Shown one piece after another: positions 46,299-58,200 of a DNA stretch of 64,000 nt. A program made the position numbers and the translations under genes. The notes beneath the pieces are model-generated. The model had not been told where the DNA came from and made no database searches. It saw nothing but the letters and a program-made list of their open reading frames with translations. Numbering within the stretch: position 1 is the stretch's first letter; every line of letters begins with the position of its first letter. The stretch comes from Siphonodentalium dalli (lineage: Eukaryota > Mollusca > Scaphopoda > Gadilida > Siphonodentaliidae). The stretch is taken from NCBI GenBank assembly GCA_032622095.1, contig CP136066.1:145295559-145359558 (forward strand). Reading direction: 5' to 3'.

Positions 46299-49200
46299 GT
46301 AATTCAGAATTTATTTCTTTAAGCCTTAATAAAGGGTACTTTGGGTCATATCCTTACAGCTACATTGGCCGTGAATTTATATGAGTCATAGGATTCACAA
46401 TTATTCTCCATTTAGACAGAGTTTAGGAACTTTAGCATGATTTTGTTTATTCTGTTGATAATATTATTTTCATTAATTTCAAACCCAACGTTTGGTTTGA
46501 CTGACGAAACACTCGACAAAAGCCATCTTAGATGTTACGGTTGCGTTTCATTTTCTACCATTTTTTTGGTTTCTGCAATCATTCGAACAAATATGAACCA
46601 ATTTAAATATTTTTTTCTGTACAACAAGCTTCTTGCGACACCATATCGATAATATGATGCAGCAACTTTGCAAGGCATATGAATCATGATATAGAAGTTA
46701 GAACGACCCCGTCATAATAGTAAGAATTATATTTTTAATGAATACGGGTGCTTTATATAATCATTATGATGTAGTTAAACCTTTATAAATGAACACCATT
46801 GATATGAAGTGGGAAGTAGTAATCATAAACATCGTATTGGCTGCTGACTTCAGAAAAACTCAACTCTTAGCTGCATTTAAATGTAAAACTTGATGTGATA
46901 TTATAATTAACTCAGATTACATGTGTATGAGCATGAATTAAACGCTCAAATTTCTCAATCAATACATCAATCAACATATGGCTACTCTATAGTAGAGTGA
47001 GGTGAAATCAGTTGTCCGCAAAGACGACATGACATGTTCAGTTATGTCTGGATTCTGGCCCGCAGAGACAAATGACGCTTTGACGTCATTACGCCGTAAG
47101 TTCGTAACTGCCTTCATTTTGTTAACAAATGAAACTGATCTAATATAATATGAACCTATGTAGGACACATGCATAACAACTTACTGTTTATACATAAATA
47201 AATACATCAGTTGTCCATTGCCACATATCAGAAGTTGTGAAGTAGAAAATTCGTTTCATATCTGATTCCCTGATTTTGTGAAACCACTGCCGGAAGTCAC
47301 GTGATTTTCTCACAAAAATGTTGTCTGAATAAAAATTTCTGCTTCACGGTATACTGTAATTTATGTGTGACGTCACAAGTACGCACGCCCGCCTGTTACC
47401 TATACACGAACCGAGCTCGGGCGCGCAAGCGCGCCGAGCGGGGTCGTTATTATTAATCCAAATTTTTCTTTAAAGTTAAAAATCTTTTTTGTTGGTTTTA
47501 CGGATAATGCGGGTTGAATTTGCCACGGTGGGGTTATGCTAGCATTCGAGTGCACACCTCTTGTTATAGTTCGTTTGTGACTGATCTACACATTCGCACT
47601 AGAGCTGAAACGGACAGCCGAATAACCGGTTAGCATCCGGATAACGACGTAAATGGTTAGAAAAAAATGAACCGGACGAAACCGCATCCCGCTCTGTCAG
47701 TTGAATGTGAACGTGAATAATGCCCTGGTACCCTCAAGATATTAAGATAAATGATGCAAAAGTAATACTAACCCCTGTGCCAACGATAGTAGAGTGCAAT
47801 GCAAGCATTAATTGGTGCACGCGGAAGTTTCAGACACTGAATTGCGTGTCGGCGACCTTCAATCAATTCCGGTCTTTGAAGTTTTCTCTGATCTTCCGAC
47901 GAGAGCACGTGGGCAGTCACTGTGTATCTAGGCAGGATAGTTCAAAGCAATGACGTCACTGAATCAGTGAATCTGTCATCTGATTGACACCCCTCAGACT
48001 CGGTATTATTTTTCGTGTTGAAATTTGAAAAGTGAACACGGCTATCGATAGTTACTGTCCGCGATCATGATACCGACGAATAGTTCAAATACTGAATAGG
48101 ACTGTGACCTAACTGACCTTCCTTTTAGTTCTATAGTTATTAGTTATTACTTTCTAGTCTTTATTTATAATTCATTGGAGGATATACCAATGATAATCAT
48201 GATATATTTCAGATCTTTAATATATAGTTTTGTTAATCGTTTTACCAATACCCATACTATTGTTACTCGTTATACAAATGCCCAAACATATGCTGATCAC
48301 CGGCAATTGCAAATAAGCGATCCCCCTGCCATTCACAAATTTCACTTGCTCATTCCCCATCACGAGAGCCAGCAAAAGAACAGTGAATGCGTGTTTTTGA
48401 ATATCGTTAAATGCCGTGAATAAGGTCTTTATTTCATCTACTATTTCTCACCTAAGTTTGTCCCTGGAGCATGGCATAATGTCGACATAATTAGTCTGAG
48501 AGAAGTCCGCTAGAAATTAGTGGTTAACCGGTTGAAATCCGGCTAACCCCAATGGTTAACCAGTTAGAAGAATGGGTCAACCGTTTCAGCTCTAATTCGC
48601 ACGTTCGATGCACAGTTGTTGGCCATCAGAAATAAATTAGCCCTTGAAAATATATGCTAGTTGAAAAGTTTGAAAACAACATGTTTGAGTAAACTTTGAC
48701 TTTGACTAGTTTGAGGGAAGTCGGTAGCCGAGAGGTAGCGTACTGGTCTCTCGTGCTAGTGGACCGGGGATCGCAACCTTGTCAGGGTATTCTGACAAAA
48801 ATCAGAACTCTGTCAGATACCAACTTTACTTTGTCAGGCTGAAAAGTCTCATTTGAGATCACTGAATAAAGATCCGAATGCAAAATGCTGACTTCCCCCA
48901 TTACAACACTTGTCCAGGTATGTTGGCGTGGGTGCAGTTATGCCATCTAAGTTCCATCGGTTGTCAATGAACGCTTTGAGCGAGTAGATTTTCAATAAAA
49001 GTAACAATTATGACCAACGCACAAGTATTTATCAACTAAATACTAATATAAGTTTGAAACCATCCACTCACCTGCATGTCATTTTTTTTAAAGATCCGAC
49101 AAATAACAGAACGTACATGTAAACACTGACATGTCTACCATAACATGTGACCGCAACATATCATTGCACGCAGTCGTGAATCCCCTTGGAATATCTGAAC

Positions 49201-52200
49201 TATCCACAATTAGGTCGAGTTTAACTACACCCTGCGCATGTGTTACCTTTGCTCTACTAACCTTATCTATCTATCTATCTATCTACTTATAGAATTACCT
49301 GTCAACTCCCTTTTCGGGCATTACAGACAGGGTCCAGGTCTCGCCTGTGGTCGGTGCTTTGGTGGGCTACTCTAACCTACAGGCGGGTTCTTTAATGTGC
49401 ACATAGTCACCCATGTACACGGGTCAGCCATTTATGTTGGCTCCCGATCCAACAGCATACCGCACTCAACGACAACATACCTGGACATGATGTCGCCGTG
49501 AAAGGAAGTCAGTTCTGTATTCGGATATATATTGTATGATCACGAATGAGACTTTTCAGTCATACAACGTGGTAATCTGACCAAGTTTGGATTTTTGTCA
49601 GAATACCCGACCGGGAATCGACCTTCGGACCTTTAGCGCGAGAGACCAGTACGCTATCCACTCGGCCACTGACTTCCACTGGCTTCACTACTAGGGGTAA
49701 CTCCTATGTTTTCGGTCACATGTGATGTGCACGTGTTTTATGTGATATTTAGGACCGCCTACTTGCCTTGCTTCGGCCATTTGCAACATGTGTTTTCCGA
49801 TTGAATTTTTGGATTAAATAATTACGGAATTATATGCACTTTCTGGTAGGTGTCAGAGTTAATATAGATTGCAATATTGTTAACATAATGACTGTGTTAG
49901 TTGATTCTTAAAATTAAGTGTATTTAAAAAAATTAGCTACTCGCCCATGCTGAACTGCGGCAACTTCCTGACTTGATACGAACATTAAGTTCATCAAGTC
50001 AGCATTAGTCAGGTCTGACTAGAGTGCACAGTATGCTGTCCGATCGGGCGCGGACATTAATGGCTGACCCGTGTACACGCCTCGGTGTGTGCACGTTAAA
50101 AGAACGCTACTGGATTCACCACAGGGTTATAAAGTTACTCGGCCGTGGTAGCACCTGGACCAGTGCGTCTACAACCAGAATTGGTTCCTGCACTGTAATA
50201 TCTACAGACAGATACAGAGCTACCCAGGGCCAGGTGGACACAACAACTTTCAGAACAAGTGTCCACTGTCACTGCGGTGTAGACTGTAATTGCCGTTGGG
50301 CCACGGTGTCAGATTTGGAATTGCAGTTGAGCACCGTGGCCAAACCGCAAGTACACTACGGCCGAACGGCAACTACACTGCTGTCGAACGGCAATTACTG
50401 TCCCTTAAAAGCCAAACTGGTCACTGGGACGTACACATACAGAACTACACTGCGGCCGAATGGCATGTACACCGGGGTTAGATTGCTGATATGTACCCTA
50501 TATAATCTCGATCTATTCTAAATGCGTCGCCACATTTATATTTTACCTCAATTTTTCAATGATAAACCCCGGTAATACTGCAGTACTCGACCGCGTTCAT
50601 ACATTCAGCCATGGTCAATTATACCACTATTGACCACGGTACCATATAGCATTTATGGTTAGACCAACTTAGACAGTAGTCTTCTACTCTTCATGCGATG
50701 TTTATATAAAAAAAAAAAAATTTAAGTCAACATTATAACCACACCAGAGATATTGTTTATTTTTGGCATGGCGCAACGCTGCATTGATGGATAAACTGTA
50801 AGGCCTAAACAAAATTAACCGTGTTTCTGCGAACGGGGCGGGACCTATCCAGGGTAGAGTAGGTAGGTAGGGATTTAATTTATTTTTCACAGCCCGCTCG
50901 GAGGTGCTCCAAGCTGTATTTATGATATTTTGACAACCGAGTGGTCATATACAGTCTTAAATTTTATTCCAAAATAGAGAGAAGGAACATATTGACACAT
51001 TGAGAGTGGACAGATAATTAAGATATACAAAATTAATGGATTACACTCCCCATAGATTGTATTCAGTAATAAAATATATATGTGTAAGACGATTTACAAA
51101 AAGGCCCACGTTACAAATGGGCCTGAATTTACAATTTGTAGGTTTACCAAGAACTGTTGAAGGAATAATATACATGTATGTATTCAATTTGTATATTTCC
51201 TGGCAACAACTGGCTGCAACCCATTTTCTTGACACTTCACACAAATGGAAGTCACAAACTTATACCGGTACATTTTCCTGAGTGACAATTTAATTGGCCC
51301 CCAAATTCCACACAACGAATACATCGAAATGTGTTGGAAATTTTTAAACTAGACTGGTCACTGAAAGCTCTGTTTATAATTTATGTTTTATTTTATTCTG
51401 CAATTGCTATATAGTCCCAACTAATACAGAAGATAATATAATGCTATCACAAGTCACCCCGACTAAAACAGAAGGTAATACTATTGCGAGTCAGCCATTT
51501 TGATAAAGAAGTTGGGCTAACTCCATACCCATCCAAACCAATGAAAACAAGAAGTGATATGTCAATTGGAGTTAAGGCTAAGTTATGGATAAACCTATTT
51601 ATTCACCAGGGGTGTTTAGTTACATATAACCATGAATTGCGCTTAAGCGCAATGAATTGCGCTTAAGCGCAATTAATTCAATTGATTGCACTTAAGCGCA
51701 AATAACTACACTTAAGCGCAATTGATTGCACTTGAGTGCAATGATTGCGCTTAAGTGCAATGATTGCACTTAAGCACAATTAACTGTGCTTAAGCGTAAT
51801 TATTTGCGCTTAAGCGCAATTAATTATTAAATGTGAATTTGGCCTCCCACAAAAGCAAAGAAATTACCGCGGTCCAGGGAAAATTTTAAATAACAGTCGG
51901 GGAAAAATTAGATTTCGAACTCTCACATATTTAAAAATGTATAGATTGAAGTCACAAAAAAAATTAACATAGCGGTTATTTACTTGGTTATCGCAGTTAA
52001 AAATAATAATTAAAGATTAACGCTGGATACTGCCTGTCAACCACTAGCATTCGCGGTGATACCATCTGACTGCGGCACAACCGTGGCCATTACCGGCCTC
52101 AGGGATAATCTTGTGTAGCAACAGGGACCGATTATTTGTCATAACAAGTACTACTCAATGACAAGTTAGGGTCCTTTCGGTCATTATGCAGCCAATAGAG

Positions 52201-55200
52201 TTGGCTATGCAGCCCTCATAATTGGCTACGGCAATCAGCAATGCTTAAAATTTGCTTAAGCAAACTGGGCCACAGCAAAGGGTTGCCATAGCAGATTGTG
52301 AACCCAAACTATCTGAATTAAGAGAGCTGGATATGTACATGTATTGTATTGTTTCTTAGGTAGTCACTGAAATTCATTTTGAGTTCAGTCAGAGTTATTT
52401 TGGCGGAGTTAATGCCTTTTTACAACATAGAAATATTTTTTGTTTTTTTTTATATTAGAGTTATTGACGCTTTCTCGTTATATTGAAACATATTTAGTGA
52501 ATATTTGTACCGGTATGCACTTTGTATCAATTTGGTGTAAATAAATTTCTCCTACAGTCTGTAGTTTTGGGATCTGAAAGCCATGTTATATTTCTCAATC
52601 TAACGTATTACCGGCATATATAAGGAAATGGCCTAATGTGCATATAAAGTCTTCTATGGATGAGTTACATGTATGGACAGCCGGGGTTTTGTTTACAGGT
52701 ATACCTGGTATTTTACCACTTCTGTGGGCATGGATCATCTGTCTCACAGCCTGTGTAATGGCATTTTAATTTCTAATTTTAGATTCTGACCAACTGTTAA
52801 GCCTGGAGAAGCTAGATAGAGCGTCACCAGAATTATGGCCTGAATCAAGTAAGTTATGTAAGTCGACTGAATACAGACGAATATGCATATCACATTTCAT
52901 GTATTCATCATATTATTAGTACCTCATTCTAATGCATATTCAAGAATATCACTTTATTTATTTGTATCTTGTTGGCATGGTAGTAATTTAAATCTTTGGA
53001 TGGTCAATACATCTTAAAGTGATGTCAAACACTCCAGAGGGTGTTCAAATAGAAATGGTGAATAATCCTCCTCAAAGTATTTATTTTTTACAAATTTTAT
53101 ATCCAAATTAACAACACGCACCATTAGTCTTATATATATTAATGAAATTCAGTGGCTCTCGATGGCAATTTTTTTGTCAGTTTACTACCGATAGTTGTGT
53201 CCCGAATATAGAAGTAAATATTTACATTTGAGCGTAGTTCAGACGATGTTTTCTTTGGAGTGGTATGGTCGATTTGCTTCAAATTTTCGGCTATGTTAGT
53301 AGAATGCTACATTCCCCCAGTTGGCATGGTGCCTGGATACTAACTTACCAGTTTCACATACCCGAACAAGTGCATAATATGTCTTTAACGTATTAAACAT
53401 CGGGCTCAAGAGTGAATATATTTAGCAAATACAGTAGATTGAGAAATATAACAAATAAATCTGTCAGACAAAATCATCAATAAGCACAAATTAGCATACA
53501 TAACGAAATACATCACTTCATAGGAGTCGTGTTTCCCCTTAAGCTAGCAGACAATGGACAAACGTCTTGTGTGCCAAATAAACATCCATGTACGTTTATT
53601 AATTTTATGAGAAAAATCAATCCTGCACGATGCTTATTCTGGTCTGCACTTTTTTTGCCAAATTGATTGCTCGATGGTGGAAGTCCATAACGGCTGCGGG
53701 TGTAAATAACATACCAGTATATTGGTTCTCAAAGTGGCAGTCACGAGAGTGACAAACATCTTAGTATTCTTACCAGAACATGTGGAATTGTTGTTACGCT
53801 GCAAATTTTATATATGCAGTATATGTTTAAGACCACAATGGAATTCATCTTAATAATTGTCCTGATAATACTGGTATCTGCTACTAGTATCTGGTGAGTC
53901 TGAGGTAATTTATCAATTGTTTCAAATTTAAGGATTATTTTTCTGTTCTATAGACAGGGTGATAGTTTATCAAAATTCTGGCCTCACATCAGAATCGTGA
54001 TAATACTGGAATTCCACCAAATTCTGGCCTCAAGCCAGATTGTGGTGTCAGCATGTGGGTAATTGGTCGAAGACTATAGCAAGGCCAATAGTTCAATCGC
54101 TGGGCGATGTTCAAAACTACTCTCTGACATGTGATTGTGCTTCATCCAATCAAAAGACAGTATGACCCTTTGTGAACTTGAGATTTAAGGTATATAATAA
54201 AAGTAGATTTGCAGCTCTGAATTGATATTTTTTCTTCTTTATTTCAGTTCCTGGTGTCAGTGAGTTTGCATCAGTGAGTACATACACTAAATTGAGTTGG
54301 CACTGTACGGCTGCAAGGATACACATGGTCACTATATGATACAAATCATGATACATGATCAACGTTACCATACATATCATGATACACTAACAGGCCTGGA
54401 AATCTCAAGGCGGGCTGCCGCCTAGAATTTTCCAAGGCGGGCTTTTTATAGCTCGCCTCGTCTGCAATAGGAAATTTATTTAGTTATTTGATTGTGTTTT
54501 ATGAGTATCAAAATCGTAAAGAATTATATTGTTCAGTGTGCGCATGACTGATGTTGGTAACTGATGGTAATCAGTGTTCACGCTGTCGGTAGCCAAATTA
54601 GCCAATGGCTAATCTTTTTCGAATTTGGCTAATAAAAATTTCATTTGGCTAAACTTTTGGCTAAACTTTTTTTTACCCCAAATGGAGACTGAAAGCATGG
54701 AGTCAGAAAGCTAATTCATAAAAGCGCTCAATAGATCGACATTCAAGACGAAGTTAGGTGACGAAAGTATTTCATTAATTTCGTACTTATGAAATATCGT
54801 TCCGTAACAGCAAAAGGTAAGCTCTAACATTTAGTGTACAGTAAACATATTTTTATTTCCAAATCTAACATACATTTTGGCAAGTGGGTGTTCAATTCTG
54901 TGATGTGAACGATCTAGTCCGAAAATATCGAAAGTGGGAATATATTGCCGACTGTACAAAGGGAAACCCGATCGCGGACAGTACAAAGGGAAACCCGATC
55001 GACAACTCTATCAACCAAGCGATCAGTGATATGCAATCATTTTTAGTTTTCACAAGACGGACATTCAAAGACGCATGGACATTAAACCGACCGTGGTTGA
55101 ATCATGACAATGTGAAGAAAGCAATATTTTGTAAAGTGTGCATTGACGCTGGTATATAAGCAATTTGTTCGTAACAGGCTGTTTTAATCTGGAGAAAAAT

Positions 55201-58200
55201 TACGTCATTCTGCACGAAACAGCAAAAGGTTATTATTTTACATTTAATCCCCTAATCCCCCATTGTCTGTCTGGTCACTCACGGGACTCCCGCACAATGC
55301 ATGTTTATGATGACATTGTATTTATGTCGGTCGAGGTTTATGAGCAGTGCACCATGTGTAAGACAATAGCTTAATCAGCCAAATGTGAATCACGACAGAT
55401 ATTTTGTGGCTATTGGTCATCAATACCGATACGGACAAAATAATATGCATGGTTTTATGACAGATTGTAATTTGATATAGGCGTAACAATATTAAGTTAT
55501 TAGTTTCCAGATGTCACTTAGATATTTTCGCAAGGATAAATATTTAATGATTTAAAAAAAGATATTGATATAAAAAAAAAAAATACTGACATTAAGAATG
55601 ACAATCCCGGGTTACCCCCCCCCCCCCCCCCCCCCCCCCCAATCACTCTTTCACATAAAGATTAATAAATTTTTAATAAATGTTATATATAAAAATACTT
55701 CTAGTTCATAAAAATTATTGTGTATTTTACCTGTGTCTGTTAGATTTTACGTTTTAGTCATTAATTGTGAACCGACCAGAAAACGATGATTTAATTTGGC
55801 CAATTTTTTTTTTAATTTGGCCAAAAAACATTTGGCTAAAGTTTTTTTCATTTGGCTAATAAAATTTTCATTTGGCTAAACTTTTGGCTAAAATTTTTTT
55901 CGGTCCAGCGTGAACACTGATGGTAATGTCAAATGGCGGAATCATTAAATTTTATTCCGGAATGAACTGTTCCGTAATTCGGATCTTTTGATCGATTCTC
56001 ACACATTTTAAGTAAAAAATAAATTATTTCTCTTCATAAGATTGAGCTTACAATATATTTCACTGGATAAAATCAACATATGTTTGTGGATAGTGAGAAC
56101 CAAATGTGATCTCTCGATTGAGTTCAACCTTTCGTTCCGTTTCCAGTTCCTGTCAGATAAAATTGTATAGCACTAAATTTGGTGGTGTCATTTCATTTTC
56201 TCGCTTCGATTGACAATCTTTTAATATAATGAGCTAATGTCTCCAAGTGAATATTCTTGTGTACAATGTTATTCAAAAATTAAAGTTGAGAAACTATTCT
56301 CTATGTCCCCAATTGCAAACACCCAGTAAAAATTTACACAAAGCGACTTGACCGCTGGAACCAGCAATCTGCGAATGCAGTCATGCCAACTTATAATCGG
56401 TGATGGAATATGGATTACTTTGACTAATAAAGAGGTCATTTGTAACAATTCAACTGTATATATACTGGATTTAATATGCTACTTGATTGTGTATTTTAAA
56501 ACAGTCCTTCGAATTTGGAAAACGTAGGTGAGCGAAATATCGCTCGGAGCTTTTGGAATTTGCGCGCGCCTTTTTTGAGGGAGCACAATTCAAATTAACA
56601 TGGATGAAATGATTACTGAATAAAGACAAACACAAGTATAATGATACACACGTATAATTCCAAGTGTGCCTGTGGCAACATAAAGTGAAAAACAGAAATA
56701 AAAACATATGTTTAGATTGTAGTACAATATCTAGTCCACAATAATCCGATTATCCGGCAATCCAGGTGAATCTAATCATGGTAATGAGTCCACTTCCGCG
56801 TCTGAGTGCGCATGCTCATCAGACTCGAGCCGCTTAAAACTTCAAACTCGGAAGTGGAATTGTTAACGCAATCAGATGCACCGTTATCCGACGAATCAAC
56901 CGGGGCTCTCTTTCGTTTTGATAGTCGGTATTTCGGAGGCTTCAATGTCCATTTTTCGCTTTCTCCGAGTCGAGAGATAGTGGCTTCGATGTATAGCCTC
57001 GAAATATAGTTAAACTTAAACCCTAATCTATGGCAGTAGTATTCATCAAACGAGGCCGCCAAAGAATTGACACAGTTTTTTTGCGGGAACTCGCACGTGC
57101 AGCAGTTGTGACGAGGTGTCACCCCAATCATTGAGTGAGAAAGACGCCGGCGGCCGCTTTGATCTTTGTTGTCATGTTGTAATCAACGCCATCGCTGCTG
57201 AGAAAAATACACGGTGAATAGTCTTGTCGGTGTTTAACCATTGATGTCCTGTTTATTAAAATCTCGTTCACTGACTGCAAATTCCGACGCGCGCATTTAA
57301 AATTGTCGGCGTGCGCATTTAATAACTCGCTGGTTTTTAGATCTGCACGCGCCAAGGCGCGCAAGCGCAATTGCGCGCCTCAAAATCGAAGGACTGATTT
57401 TATGTAACATTATACAACATAGAAATTGCTTTAAACATTGACAAACTCGTCCAATTTTGTTCCATGGGTTGGACACCGACTGACAAATTGTTGAGTATGA
57501 ACACTCTTACATTTTGTTTGTGGTTCATATTAATTATCATCTATTATATATTTTGAAAGATCTGTGTGTGTATGTGTTTGTTTGTGTGTGTGTGTGTGTG
57601 TGTGTTTGAAATCGATGGACTCGAAAACGACTAAGCCAATTTCGATGAAATTTGGTATTTGGATTTGTTTTCGGCCGGAGACGAACATAGGCATATTTAT
57701 TTGTCCGTGCGAGGTCAACTTTTCACGTGCGGAGGTCAAATCTATTTTTACGCCGTTTTTGCGCTAATATATTTCAGTTCGGTGCTCACAAATCGATTCG
57801 ATATAGCGCGAATAATAAATTGCCAGTCATATAATTTGCACGGTTAGAATCTGTGTGGCTTCATCTTTCCAACGATATATAATATGTATGTATCCGTTTT
57901 AGTTATCTGCCTCAATTATTAGGTACAAGTGGTACGATGCTTTTATCAGGATAAAATCAATGCGTAATTTCTATGACGTCGTCAGAGGTCATAAAGTTAG
58001 ATTACGTTAACTCTCACCCTGCCGATGCATTTGACTGTGTCGCGTTAACTCATCACCGGCCGAGGTATCCGCAAATGACATTGGGCTATATATCTCGGAA
58101 ACGGGTGTAGCTATCGACTTGAAATTTGGTATGTGAATGTATCTTGCCCCGGATACGAATTTTATCGGGTCGCCGAGCACGTGCGACGCCAGCTTCGCGC

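Noticed and set aside
48716-48790. Functional tRNA gene
   Set aside because: A- and B-box-like sequences are present but the cloverleaf arms do not pair, and a second opposite copy with the same non-tRNA tail shows a SINE.
50024-50521. 165-codon + strand ORF as a gene
   Set aside because: It begins inside a repetitive SINE-like segment and continues through locally repetitive sequence; no recognisable motif.
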